DNA from: Acetoanaerobium sp041831635
GTDB taxonomy: Bacteria; Bacillota; Clostridia; Peptostreptococcales; Filifactoraceae
Direction: 5' to 3'
DNA length: 64,000 nt
Assembly (NCBI GenBank): GCA_041831635.1
Contig: JBHASY010000126.1
Coordinates: 18,205-82,204, forward strand
The notes under the pieces were generated by a model. It was not told where the DNA came from and ran no database searches. It saw only the letters and a program-made list of their open reading frames with translations. A program made the translations under genes and the position numbers. This document shows positions 44,974 to 54,179 of the stretch, piece after piece. Position 1 is the first letter of the stretch; the number at the start of each line of letters is the position of its first letter.

Positions 44974-46509
44974 ATGACTAAGGCAGTAATAATTTTTCTT
45001 GTGACTGCAATCATAGCAGCATTTATAGGATATATGGCCAGAAAGAAAATTGCAGAAGGCAAGATTAACGAAGCTGAAAAACTAGCTAAAGAAATTGTTG
45101 AAAAAGCTGAAAAAGACTCTGAAACTGTAAAAAAAGAAAAATTGCTTGAAGCAAAAGAAGAAGTTCATAAAATGAGAAATGAATTTGATCGTGATTATAA
45201 AGAAAGACGATCTGAGCTTCAGAAATTTGAAAAAAGACTTGTCCAAAAAGAAGAGCTTTTAGATAAAAAATTGGCTCAACAGGAAGATAAGGACGCAAAA
45301 GTAACTGAGAAATTAAAAGCTATTACTGAAAAAGAAAGCAAAATCGAAGAAATTAAGGCTCAGCAACTTGAAAAATTAGAGGGGATTTCGAACCTTACAA
45401 CTGAAGAGGCTAAAAGTCAAATTTTAGCAAATGCCGAAAAAGAAGTAAGGCACGATTTAGCCTTGAAAATCAAGGAGTTGGAGGTTGAAGCCAAAGATGA
45501 GGCTGACAAAAAAGCTAGAGAAATAGTAGCCTATGCTATTCAAAAATGTTCTGCTGACCACGTGGCTGAGACAACTGTAAGTGTAGTAAGCCTGCCGAAC
45601 GACGATATGAAAGGCAGGATAATAGGTAGAGAGGGAAGAAATATCAGAACTCTTGAAACTCTTACAGGAGTGGATTTAATTATTGATGATACTCCGGAGG
45701 CAGTAGTTCTGTCTGCATTTGATCCTATAAGAAGAGAGGTAGCAAGAATAGCCCTCGAAAAACTTATAGCAGATGGAAGAATTCATCCTGCGAGAATCGA
45801 AGAAATGGTAGAAAAAGCTAAAAAAGAAGTAGATACTATAATTAAGGAAGAGGGCGAAAAAGCTGTCTTTGAAACAGGGGTGTACGGGCTTCACCCGGAG
45901 CTTGTTAAATTACTTGGAAGACTGAGATATAGAACAAGCTATGGACAAAATGTACTAAAACACTCTGTAGAAATCGCCCATCTATGTGGGATAATGGCAG
46001 CTGAAATCGGTGCTGATGTAAAGTTGGCAAAAAGGGCAGGACTTCTTCATGACATCGGAAAGGCAGTAGACCACGAACTGGAGGGAACACACGTAGAAAT
46101 AGGAATGGACTTATTAAGACGATACAAAGAATCTAAAGAAGTAATTCACGCTATGTCTACACATCATGGGGATTATGAACCTCAGTCGGTTGAAGCTGTA
46201 CTTGTAACAGCGGCAGATGCTATATCAGCGGCAAGACCGGGAGCAAGAAGAGAGACTTTAGAAACTTATATTAAGAGGTTAGAAAAACTCGAAGAAATTG
46301 CAAACTCTTATGAGGGGGTAGATAAATCTTATGCTATCCAAGCAGGAAGAGAAGTGAGAATCATTGTTAAGCCGGAAAACGTTACTGATGACTTCCTACC
46401 TTTATTAGCAAGGGATGTAACCAAGAAGATAGAAAGTGAAATGGAATATCCCGGACAAATAAAAGTAAGCATAATTCGTGAAACAAGAGCAGTAGATTAC
46501 GCTAAATAG
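44974..46509 (+). CDS. rny: Ribonuclease Y
   Basis: A 511-aa membrane-anchored endoribonuclease that starts bulk mRNA decay. It has an N-terminal membrane span (VIIFLVTAIIAAFIGYM), a long coiled coil (about 30-200), a KH domain (GRIIGREGRNIRTLETL) and an HD domain (LLHDIGKAVDHE, with MSTHHGDYEP). The start is uncertain: ATG 44974 is the first AUG after the promoter but lies 23 bases beyond AAGGAGG (44944-44950). GTG 44950 overlaps that site, and the best-spaced codons are ATA 44956 and ATT 44959. recA-rny matches B. subtilis. Confidence 0.95.
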   Translation: MTKAVIIFLVTAIIAAFIGYMARKKIAEGKINEAEKLAKEIVEKAEKDSETVKKEKLLEAKEEVHKMRNEFDRDYKERRSELQKFEKRLVQKEELLDKKLAQQEDKDAKVTEKLKAITEKESKIEEIKAQQLEKLEGISNLTTEEAKSQILANAEKEVRHDLALKIKELEVEAKDEADKKAREIVAYAIQKCSADHVAETTVSVVSLPNDDMKGRIIGREGRNIRTLETLTGVDLIIDDTPEAVVLSAFDPIRREVARIALEKLIADGRIHPARIEEMVEKAKKEVDTIIKEEGEKAVFETGVYGLHPELVKLLGRLRYRTSYGQNVLKHSVEIAHLCGIMAAEIGADVKLAKRAGLLHDIGKAVDHELEGTHVEIGMDLLRRYKESKEVIHAMSTHHGDYEPQSVEAVLVTAADAISAARPGARRETLETYIKRLEKLEEIANSYEGVDKSYAIQAGREVRIIVKPENVTDDFLPLLARDVTKKIESEMEYPGQIKVSIIRETRAVDYAK

Positions 46510-46518
46510 GATTTCAAT

Positions 46519-46543
46519 AGGGGCTCGCATGAGCCTCTTTTTT
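46519..46543 (+). terminator. Rho-independent terminator after rny
   Basis: AGGGGCTC (46519-46526) pairs with GAGCCTCT (46531-46538) over GCAT, with one G-T wobble, then a T-run to 46543. Confidence 0.87.
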
Positions 46544-46584
46544 AGTGTAAGATAATATAAAGTTAGTAAGTCAGGGGGGAATAT

Positions 46585-48381
46585 ATGAAACTTTATTCAA
46601 GTAATATAATATCTGACATCGAAGCGTTAAGAGTAAAACAAAGCGAGAGAGAATTTTATAAACATCTTAAAAATAGACTTTCAGGAATAGGAATAACAAA
46701 GATAACGCCGTTTGAAAATTTTTATGCTGATTTATATTATGAAGAAAACGGACAGGTTTTATTTATAAAATTTATGGATACTCAGGAAGAAACTTTCTCT
46801 ATACTGGAAGAAGAACTTGTTGAGATTATGGAAGAAGAGTACGATTATTTTGTGAGTAAAATAAATAAACTATACAAAAGTGTATATGTGAATTATATAT
46901 ATATTATGCCCTATGTTGATTTGAGTTCTTATCAAGATGAGTTTGTTAAAAATGATTTTGTCAAAAATCACATAATAGATTCAAAGGAGTTTTTTTTAAT
47001 AAAAAAAGATAGTACCAGGTTGAGCGGATATTATTCTAAAAAAAATGATGAAATCCAATCGAATTTATTAAGATACAATATAGCAAAAGAATATCATGTG
47101 ATAAAAAAAGAAGATGAGAAAAGAATATTAAATACAGATTTCAAAAAAATTGTATTTGATTATAAATCTCATGAGTATCAAGCTACTTTTTTGACTGATA
47201 AGCAAATAACCGGAGTGAACTCTATAAGATATGGAAATTCTTTGTTTATAGGGCAATCAGGGTCAGGTAAAACGACTACGCTTATAGCTAGAATAATCAA
47301 ACTATCCAGGATATATGATAAAGATAAATTTTTATTTTTGGCATTTAATAAACAGCTGGTTCAAAATATAAAATCAATCATGGATATGATGAACCTTAGT
47401 CTAAGCAATGTTGAGATAATAAATTTTCACGGTTATATTCTGAATTTAGCTAAAAACTATGGGCTAAAAATAGACAAAAACAACCAAAAATCCTTTGACG
47501 AACAGTTTGAAACTATATTCACAAAAACAAGTCAAATTTATAAAAATCAACATATATATAAAGGAATAATTATAGATGAGGCTGAAAATTTCAATGAAAA
47601 TCATATCAATTTTCTCAGGAATTTGCTTTATAAAACTAAGTACTTCTTTATGATTTCTTCGGATAAGGCAAAGGATATAAGGGGATTTATGAAAGACTTC
47701 ACAGGTGGCTGGGAAAATTTAGAATATGTAGAGATAGCAGAGTTTAACAAAAACTACAGATGTACTAAAAACATATCGGAATTTACGAATAATTTTATAG
47801 ATAATATAGCTAAGTATGTAGATGAAAAAAATTTGATTTTACCTGAAGACTATTACATTAAGAGCACATCTCCAAGACATAAAGGTCAAACAGTAAGCAT
47901 AATTAAATGTGATACAGTAGAAGACAAGTTAAAGAATATAACAAAGCTTATTTCAAGGTTGATTGATAAGGGGATAAAATACAGCGATATCTGCATAATC
48001 TACCCGTTTAACAAAAGAAAAACAAAAAATAAAACAGTCATATACTTTCAATATCTTCTGAAGATGGCTTTAGAAGAGGCAAATATCGGCTTTATGATAG
48101 CAAATGAAGATTTTACTAACCTGACATATAAATCAGGAGTGAGTATATCAAATATATTTTCTGCAAACAATTTAGAGTATAAGATAGTAATCCTGTGTGA
48201 ATTAGAAATGCTTTATACTCATAGTCTGGGGAGTGAATATTCATATGCTGATGTTTCTACATTCATAAAGAGTCTAAATATGGTATATACCGCTATAACC
48301 AGAGCGACTGAAGAACTGTATGTATTTACTCTGATGGAAGATTCTGATAGCGATATACTTGGATTTTTGAAAATATCATAG
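46585..48381 (+). CDS. UvrD/Rep-like superfamily I DNA helicase
   Basis: A 598-aa SF1 helicase. Motifs: I GQSGSGKTTTLIARI near 225, Ia FLFLAFNKQLVQNI, II IIIDEAENF near 330, IV-type NYRCTKNISEF near 392, and VI VYTAITRATEELYVF near 570. Motif V is diverged (ANNLEYKIVILCELE). The first 200 residues are not helicase; ADLYYEENGQVLFIKF near 45-60 faintly resembles a nuclease (NERD/PD-DExK) strand. It is shorter than UvrD/PcrA (about 720 aa) and lies outside any repair operon, after AGGGGGG. Role in repair or defence is undetermined. Confidence 0.85.
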   Translation: MKLYSSNIISDIEALRVKQSEREFYKHLKNRLSGIGITKITPFENFYADLYYEENGQVLFIKFMDTQEETFSILEEELVEIMEEEYDYFVSKINKLYKSVYVNYIYIMPYVDLSSYQDEFVKNDFVKNHIIDSKEFFLIKKDSTRLSGYYSKKNDEIQSNLLRYNIAKEYHVIKKEDEKRILNTDFKKIVFDYKSHEYQATFLTDKQITGVNSIRYGNSLFIGQSGSGKTTTLIARIIKLSRIYDKDKFLFLAFNKQLVQNIKSIMDMMNLSLSNVEIINFHGYILNLAKNYGLKIDKNNQKSFDEQFETIFTKTSQIYKNQHIYKGIIIDEAENFNENHINFLRNLLYKTKYFFMISSDKAKDIRGFMKDFTGGWENLEYVEIAEFNKNYRCTKNISEFTNNFIDNIAKYVDEKNLILPEDYYIKSTSPRHKGQTVSIIKCDTVEDKLKNITKLISRLIDKGIKYSDICIIYPFNKRKTKNKTVIYFQYLLKMALEEANIGFMIANEDFTNLTYKSGVSISNIFSANNLEYKIVILCELEMLYTHSLGSEYSYADVSTFIKSLNMVYTAITRATEELYVFTLMEDSDSDILGFLKIS

Positions 48382-48431
48382 ATTTAAAAAGTATGAAATA
48401 AGTATTTATTCAAAAACAAAATCTAAAAATT

Positions 48432-48488
48432 AAAAAGCCCTCAAAATTTAAGATAAAAAATATGGCATTTTGAGGGCATTATTTTTTG
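48432..48488. terminator. Bidirectional terminator between helicase and DUF2339 genes
   Basis: GCCCTCAAAA (48437-48446) pairs with TTTTGAGGGC (48468-48477). Ts follow on the plus strand (ATTATTTTTT), and five As precede on the plus strand, giving Ts on the minus strand. It serves both convergent genes. Confidence 0.82.
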
Positions 48489-48489
48489 A

Positions 48490-51186
48490 TTATTCTTCTT
48501 TAGTTTTGCTAAGCTTATTATAAATTATGCTGATAATGAAACAAAGTACCCCACCTACAACAAAGGCTATTACGCGAGTTATAGAATTCTCTCCGCTAAG
48601 ATCTACAAAAATAAACTTCGTTACCATAAGTAGAGCAAGACCAAGTCCAAAGTGGCGAATCATTGTTACACTGACTTTGAATCCGGCATAGATAGATACT
48701 ACTGCTATAAGAAGTCCTGACACACTGTAAATTACTGACTCGGCAGGTAAAGCTAAGAATGCATTTATTAAACTCCATGTCAGAACAAGATATTTTAACA
48801 CTATCCAGCAAGCAACTACGGATGGTATTTTCTTTTGATTTGAAAATGAAATATGTGTTTGTAGCAAAGCTGTTGCAAGCAGAGAAAGGGTTAAAATGAC
48901 CTTTGAAATTGCTCCGTTTGTCGTATTTATAACAAAGATTCCATAAAAATACAGTGCAACTGCGCAGAAATAGAGTCCATGATAGTAACGGCAACTCAAA
49001 CTGTACTTTGTTTTCCCGTTTGTAAGAACTTCTTCATCATCTTTGCTAAAATACTTCAAACTATATATAGTAAGAAGTGTTACTATAGCAAGGAGTACGC
49101 CGATTGCTGGAGCAATATCATTTATATTAAACCAACTTACAAACTGTTCACTAAAAGAAAAATAACTCAATAGCAGTATGATGAGAGTTAAATTTTTTGT
49201 AAATAAAACACGAATAGGGGGCTCAGATTTTTTAAGGATATAAAATAGTAAAGCAAAATGTCCGCAGGCAAATATAAGATTCAAAACTCCATTTCCGGAG
49301 TACAAAATATATCTGACTAAAAGCCATATTCCTTCAACTTTGAGAAGTTCTTTATTTTCATTTCCATGCTTCCAAATAATCCGGCTTTGAAGTAGACTGA
49401 CAACCAAAGTCGTAAAAGCGAGAGTTAACTCCGGCAAACTATTTAAAGAGTATTCAATATTCAAATTTATAGCACCAACGATAAAGAATATTGCTGCAAC
49501 AATCAATAAAGCATAATAGTTTTGAAGTGGATATCCTTTTTTCATCGGGATATCTTTTTCAGTTTCTTTATCGAATTTGAAATAACCGATTCTGTATAAA
49601 AGAATCAGTGCCAATACAGAAAGCATATGCCAAAGTGACATTTCTATCATAGAAATATCTCCATAGATTTTGTATGTTTCCATAACCCACTTAGGAAGAG
49701 CATCTCCAACAATTTTACAAGCAAAAAGCAACAAAATCATACTGAAGTTTCTAAATGAAAGTCGATGTTGCAATTTTTCACTGAGTTTTGGCAAAGCAAA
49801 GAGTATAAGTGTATTTGTAACAACAAATACAAGTTTCCATGAACTTCCGGTAATAAAGAACAAAATCGTATCCAATGCCAGCATACCGGCTATGAGAATA
49901 GGCTCAACAGGGACTTTCCATATCTTCTTTTGAAGAAGGAAGAAAATAGCCATAACAGTTGCACCGGAAAACAAATCCAGACACTTGTAATGGATTAAGA
50001 TAGTGCAAAGATATAAAATCAAACCGTAATATACATTGAGGGATTTGAAAATATTCGGATAAAGATGTGGTGCTGAGAAAATCTGAATAAAGTGAACAGC
50101 AAACAATATAAACAGAATTTGTAAGACCGTCAAATCGAAGATTATTCTCCAGTATTCTGTCAAAAGTATAGAAAGAACAGCAGTCGATAAAAAACTGAGT
50201 ATCAAATAAAAAGAGGGAATTGATTCCACTTGAGCTAATCTATAAAGTAAATTTTTCAATAAAAATATTGCTACTACTATGGCTGTCATAACTTTATAAA
50301 ATTCAATTTGAACATTAAGAAAATCTAAGTATAAAAACAATGTAAGGAAACTGAGTGCTGATAGAGCAATTCCAATGCCATACCTTATTTTTCCGCTCTT
50401 GCGAAGTGTGTATATTATAATCATGGAAATAGCCGTTATAAAAGTGAAAATAAGAAAGGCATCTGTTTCAAGGTCTATATATTTTAATTCAAACAAGAGA
50501 TTTACATAGCTTCCGATATAGGCGATGATAACAGTAAAAAACAACTGCGTATAGCAATAAGAAAGAATAAGAAGTATCGTCCACAGTGCACAAAAAAGAC
50601 TGGAACTCCAATGGCTTATCAAATGAAAAGCCAAACTCGCCGATAAAATAGCTATGTACATAAGACCGGAACCGGTTCCTAGCAAGATAGAAGGAATAGG
50701 TCCGGTTTTTTTAAGAGATGTTTTCAGTCCGATGATCGTAAGGATAAAACCGGACAACCCTATGATAAAAACTTTCATTTCAGGGCTAATTTTATGCCAT
50801 ACTATAGCTATAAATGATGCGGCTCCGATAAATACAAGCAGTGACGCAAGTGCTCCTATAATATATTTTCCTATCAAAGACTCTCCATCTTTTTTCTTTC
50901 TTAAAAATGTTGAAACAGTAGAAGAGGTTTTACTTTTTTGCGGTTGTATAGGAATATCTTCTGTTATTCTTTGAACAGGTGATTTACTTGGGGTATCTTT
51001 AATATCGACGTGAACTTTGTTTGAAGAAAGAAGAAGTTTCTCTTCTGCAGTCAAAATATTTTCTGTAACAGAGATAGAAGAAGTGACTGTTTTTTGTTCT
51101 TTTTGAAGCTTTTTAAGTTCTTCTTCGAGAAATTCTATACGTTCTTCCAATTCCTTAAATCTATCATCTACAGTTTTCAAATTCAT
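48490..51186 (-). CDS. DUF2339 polytopic membrane protein
   Basis: An 898-aa integral membrane protein. The N-terminal 45 residues form a coiled coil (DDRFKELEERIEFLEEELKKL), then a polar linker to about 105, then some 25 or more hydrophobic spans, starting with LIGKYIIGALASLLVFIGAASF. This matches DUF2339, a family of unknown function common in anaerobes and Gram-negatives. CAAAGGGGGAAAATG on the minus strand gives its ribosome binding site. It is monocistronic and convergent with the helicase gene. Confidence 0.85.
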   Translation of the reverse strand: MNLKTVDDRFKELEERIEFLEEELKKLQKEQKTVTSSISVTENILTAEEKLLLSSNKVHVDIKDTPSKSPVQRITEDIPIQPQKSKTSSTVSTFLRKKKDGESLIGKYIIGALASLLVFIGAASFIAIVWHKISPEMKVFIIGLSGFILTIIGLKTSLKKTGPIPSILLGTGSGLMYIAILSASLAFHLISHWSSSLFCALWTILLILSYCYTQLFFTVIIAYIGSYVNLLFELKYIDLETDAFLIFTFITAISMIIIYTLRKSGKIRYGIGIALSALSFLTLFLYLDFLNVQIEFYKVMTAIVVAIFLLKNLLYRLAQVESIPSFYLILSFLSTAVLSILLTEYWRIIFDLTVLQILFILFAVHFIQIFSAPHLYPNIFKSLNVYYGLILYLCTILIHYKCLDLFSGATVMAIFFLLQKKIWKVPVEPILIAGMLALDTILFFITGSSWKLVFVVTNTLILFALPKLSEKLQHRLSFRNFSMILLLFACKIVGDALPKWVMETYKIYGDISMIEMSLWHMLSVLALILLYRIGYFKFDKETEKDIPMKKGYPLQNYYALLIVAAIFFIVGAINLNIEYSLNSLPELTLAFTTLVVSLLQSRIIWKHGNENKELLKVEGIWLLVRYILYSGNGVLNLIFACGHFALLFYILKKSEPPIRVLFTKNLTLIILLLSYFSFSEQFVSWFNINDIAPAIGVLLAIVTLLTIYSLKYFSKDDEEVLTNGKTKYSLSCRYYHGLYFCAVALYFYGIFVINTTNGAISKVILTLSLLATALLQTHISFSNQKKIPSVVACWIVLKYLVLTWSLINAFLALPAESVIYSVSGLLIAVVSIYAGFKVSVTMIRHFGLGLALLMVTKFIFVDLSGENSITRVIAFVVGGVLCFIISIIYNKLSKTKEE

Positions 51187-51272
51187 TTTCCCCCTTTGCT
51201 GTACCTCTGGTTAAAAATCTCTATTTACTAATATTTGCAAAGTTACTGATTTTATTTTTGTTTATCAGTTTC

Positions 51273-51301
51273 ATTATATATTTAAAGTATTATATAATCA
51301 A
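51273..51301 (-). promoter_or_regulatory. Promoter of the DUF2339 gene
   Basis: On the minus strand TTGATT (51301-51296) and TATAAT (51278-51273) are 17 bases apart, about 87 bases before the gene. A plus-strand TATAAT at 51293-51298 overlaps it and may serve the DUF1905 gene. Confidence 0.65.
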
Positions 51302-51402
51302 CTGAAGGCATTTATGAAGCGATTAAGAAGTAGGATTTGAAAGAAAGATAAGTATCGGGGCAGTATTAGTAAGGAGAAATAATTTAAGGAAAGGATTTAT
51401 CA

Positions 51403-51690
51403 ATGAATAAAATATATGAATATGAAACAATCATTAAAAAAGTTCCGGATATAGACGGTGCGTATGTAGAATTCCCATATGATGTGAAAAAAGAATTTGG
51501 AAAAGGGAGAGTAAAAGTTTATGCTACTTTTGACAAAGAACCTTATGAAGGTAGTATTGTAAATATGGGAATTAAGAATCCTGACGGTTCGGTTTGTTAC
51601 ATAATAGGAATTAGAAAAGACATTCGTGCAAAGATAGGGAAACAACCCGGAGACAGCATAAAAGTTACTGTTACACAGAGAAAGGAATGA
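51403..51690 (+). CDS. DUF1905 domain protein
   Basis: A 95-aa single-domain beta protein. IDGAYVEFPYDVKKEFGKGRVKVYATFDK, quoted here as the family's two blocks (VEFPYDVKKEFGKGRVKV and GSIVNMGIKNPDG), and a terminal VTVTQRKE match DUF1905. The fold is small and the function is unknown. It precedes a DUF1801 gene by seven bases; the two families often neighbour each other. AAGGA lies upstream of ATG 51403. Confidence 0.85.
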   Translation: MNKIYEYETIIKKVPDIDGAYVEFPYDVKKEFGKGRVKVYATFDKEPYEGSIVNMGIKNPDGSVCYIIGIRKDIRAKIGKQPGDSIKVTVTQRKE

Positions 51691-51697
51691 ATATTAT

Positions 51698-52108
51698 ATG
51701 TGGAAATGTCAAAAATGTGGTCGTGAGTTTAAAAATAAAAATCAAAACCATTTTTGTGATGAACATCCGAAAACAATTGATGAATATATTGCCATGCAAC
51801 CTGAGAATGTCCGGATATTTTTAAATCAGATCAGAAATACCATAAATTCTGTGCTACCGGATGCACAGGAGCGTATGTCGTGGAATATGCCTACTTATTG
51901 GAAAAAACATAACATTATACATTTTGCGTCTTTTAAAAATCATATAGGACTGTATCCGGGACCTAGAGCAATAGAAAATTTTGCTGATAGACTAATTGAA
52001 TATAAGACAAGCAAAGGTACAGTACAACTACCATACAGTAAACCTCTCCCATTAGACTTAGTTGCTGATATTGCGAAATGGTGTTATGAAAACCGAGATA
52101 ATTTTTGA
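51698..52108 (+). CDS. DUF1801 (YdhG-like) protein with N-terminal zinc finger
   Basis: A 136-aa protein. Residues 4-24 form a C-x2-C-x11-C zinc finger (CQKCGREF, then HFCDEH); residues 30-130 are a DUF1801 domain (MSWNMPTYWKKHNIIHFASFKN, then YPGPRAIENF and LPLDLVADIAKWCYENR). YdhG/DUF1801 proteins are linked to iron handling in Bacillus, but the evidence for function is thin. It probably forms a unit with the DUF1905 gene. Confidence 0.83.
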   Translation: MWKCQKCGREFKNKNQNHFCDEHPKTIDEYIAMQPENVRIFLNQIRNTINSVLPDAQERMSWNMPTYWKKHNIIHFASFKNHIGLYPGPRAIENFADRLIEYKTSKGTVQLPYSKPLPLDLVADIAKWCYENRDNF

Positions 52109-52155
52109 GAGTTACCATAAATTACAAAAAATCAATAAATAATTAAGGAGATAAT

Positions 52156-52209
52156 ATGGTAGAATATAATTTGATAAGTGTAAAAATGGATGTATTAGAG
52201 ACACTGTGA
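52156..52209 (+). other. 17-codon ORF before the DUF362 gene
   Basis: ATG 52156 has AAGGAG five bases upstream and opens a 17-codon frame (MVEYNLISVKMDVLETL) ending TGA at 52207-52209, 17 bases before the next gene. It could be the beginning of a lost gene or a short peptide that couples translation into the DUF362 gene. No similarity is recognised. Confidence 0.35.
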
Positions 52210-52226
52210 AAATTGGAGGGTTACTG

Positions 52227-53246
52227 ATGGCAAAGGTATATTTTAAAAAAATTACTGATAAATCGGATGAAAAATTGAGCAAAGCAGCGAGGGAACTGTT
52301 AGAAGTTTTAGTAAAAAATGAAAATCATAAGTGGGAAAAAACAGTTCCATTGAAAGTGCATTTTGGGGAAAAAGGTAATACTACATATGTAAAACCTGCC
52401 TGTTATAAGGATGTCTTGGAATATCTACAAGAAAACAAGGTGGAGAGCGCCTATATAGAGACAAATGTGCTTTATAGAGGCTCCAGAACTACCAGAGATA
52501 AACACTTGGAAACTGCTAAAGCACATGGATTTACTAATCTTCCAATCATCATAGCAGACGGGGAGCATGGAGAGGCTTACGATGAAATACAGATAGATAA
52601 AGAATATTTTTCTACTTGTAAGATAGGAGCTGAATTTTCAAAATTTAATCAGTTTATAATTATGGCACATTTTAAAGGCCATGGCTCAGCAGGATTTGGT
52701 GGCTCTATCAAGCAACTTTCTATGGGATTTGCAGCTAGGGGTGGAAAAATGGCACAGCATTCGGGAATCAGCCCTACAGTAATTGAAAAAAAATGTGTAT
52801 CTTGCGGTATGTGTGTGAAGAAATGTGATGTAGAGGCAATAGAAATGAGGGAAAAAGCTTTTATTCACTCAGAAAAATGTGTAGGATGTGCAGGATGTAT
52901 AGCAGTGTGTCCTGTAGGTGCTATAGTAAATGACTGGTCAGAGGTAAATTTCAAAGAAAAAATGGCTGAATATGCTTATGCCGCCCAAAAAGGCAAGGAT
53001 AATGTATATATCAATTTTATGATAAATATAACAAAAGAATGTGACTGTGTAGGTCAACATATGGATGAAGTTACATCTGATATAGGAGTGTTTATTTCAA
53101 AAGACCCTGTAGCAATAGATACAGCCTGTATAGATATGCTCCAAAAACAAACAGGGGATAAGATGTTTGACGATGGAAGAGAGGCTATAGAGCATTCCGT
53201 GAAAATAGGTTTTGGCTCTAAGGACTATGAATTGATAGAACTATAA
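52227..53246 (+). CDS. DUF362 protein with two 4Fe-4S ferredoxin clusters
   Basis: A 339-aa protein. The N-terminal and C-terminal parts form the DUF362 domain (FGEKGNTTYVKPACYKDVLEYLQ; MAHFKGHGSAGFGGSIKQLSMG; SKDPVAIDTACIDML). A 2[4Fe-4S] ferredoxin segment is inserted near residues 183-235: CVSCGMCVKKCDVEAI and CVGCAGCIAVCPVGAI, all eight cysteines present. Such proteins are thought to pass electrons in anaerobic metabolism; partners are unknown. GGAGGG places the start at ATG 52227 instead of GTG 52206. Confidence 0.9.
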   Translation: MAKVYFKKITDKSDEKLSKAARELLEVLVKNENHKWEKTVPLKVHFGEKGNTTYVKPACYKDVLEYLQENKVESAYIETNVLYRGSRTTRDKHLETAKAHGFTNLPIIIADGEHGEAYDEIQIDKEYFSTCKIGAEFSKFNQFIIMAHFKGHGSAGFGGSIKQLSMGFAARGGKMAQHSGISPTVIEKKCVSCGMCVKKCDVEAIEMREKAFIHSEKCVGCAGCIAVCPVGAIVNDWSEVNFKEKMAEYAYAAQKGKDNVYINFMINITKECDCVGQHMDEVTSDIGVFISKDPVAIDTACIDMLQKQTGDKMFDDGREAIEHSVKIGFGSKDYELIEL

Positions 53247-53264
53247 CAGTGAGATAGATAAATT

Positions 53265-54164
53265 ATGAACACAAATATAGAACAAGAGAAAATTTTATCG
53301 GACTGTCATATTCATCTTTCGCTTAAATCCGGCTTTACGATAAAACAGTGGAATATGGCGGATGACAGGCAAAAATCAACTTGGATTTCTTCTATTTTTG
53401 AAAAATACAAGTATAATAAGATAATTTATCTAAGAGATGGAGGAGATGCCTATGGGGTCTCCCTTTATGCGAAAAAGCTGGCGAACACCTGTGGTATAAA
53501 CTATAAAACTCCTGCATTTGCCATATATAAAGATGGTGGTTACGGGAATTTTTTGGGGAAAAGCATAAGAACTATGTACGACTTTGATAGACTTTTTGAC
53601 CATCTTCTTAGATTGGATATAGACCATTTGAAGTTAATCATAACAGGGGTAACGGATTTTGACAATTTTGGAAATTATGAAAAAACTTTGTTTACACCAT
53701 ATGAATTGAATCATATGGTATCAAGAGCAAAAAAAGAAAATTTAAAGGTTATGGTTCATGCAAATGGAAGTGAAGCTGTAAAAATGGCTATAGAGTCAGG
53801 TGTGGACAGTATAGAGCATGGGTATTTAGTAGATAAATCTGTGTTAAAACAGTTAATAGGTTCAGAAATTATATGGATACCTACTCTTGCACCACTGGGA
53901 AACATCTTGAAGTATAAACCGAAGACTATGATAGAAAAGATACCTACCATAAGTAAAATATATGTACTTCAAATAGAAAACCTAAAGTTTGCAATAGAAA
54001 ACGGTATAAATGTAGGTCTGGGAAGCGATGCCGGAGCTTATATGGTAGAACATTCCGGTGGAATAATTAACGAAATAAATCTGATGAAAGAGGCTGGACT
54101 GAAGGAAAGTGTTATAGAAAAGATGATGGAGAATCAGGTTAAAAAATTTTTTTTGAAAAAATAA
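53265..54164 (+). CDS. Metal-dependent amidohydrolase
   Basis: A 299-aa TIM-barrel amidohydrolase. Metal and active-site residues are visible: HxH in DCHIHLS near 14-20, the lysine in HLKLIITG near 125, H in MVHANG near 165, H in SIEHGYL near 185 and D in GLGSDAGAY near 248. The set is complete for a two-metal member, but the substrate is not predictable. Its neighbours, a DUF362 ferredoxin protein and an agmatinase-family enzyme, hint at nitrogen-compound breakdown. The ribosome binding site is weak (GTGAGATAGA). Confidence 0.8.
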   Translation: MNTNIEQEKILSDCHIHLSLKSGFTIKQWNMADDRQKSTWISSIFEKYKYNKIIYLRDGGDAYGVSLYAKKLANTCGINYKTPAFAIYKDGGYGNFLGKSIRTMYDFDRLFDHLLRLDIDHLKLIITGVTDFDNFGNYEKTLFTPYELNHMVSRAKKENLKVMVHANGSEAVKMAIESGVDSIEHGYLVDKSVLKQLIGSEIIWIPTLAPLGNILKYKPKTMIEKIPTISKIYVLQIENLKFAIENGINVGLGSDAGAYMVEHSGGIINEINLMKEAGLKESVIEKMMENQVKKFFLKK

Positions 54165-54179
54165 AGGGGAGGATTTTAT

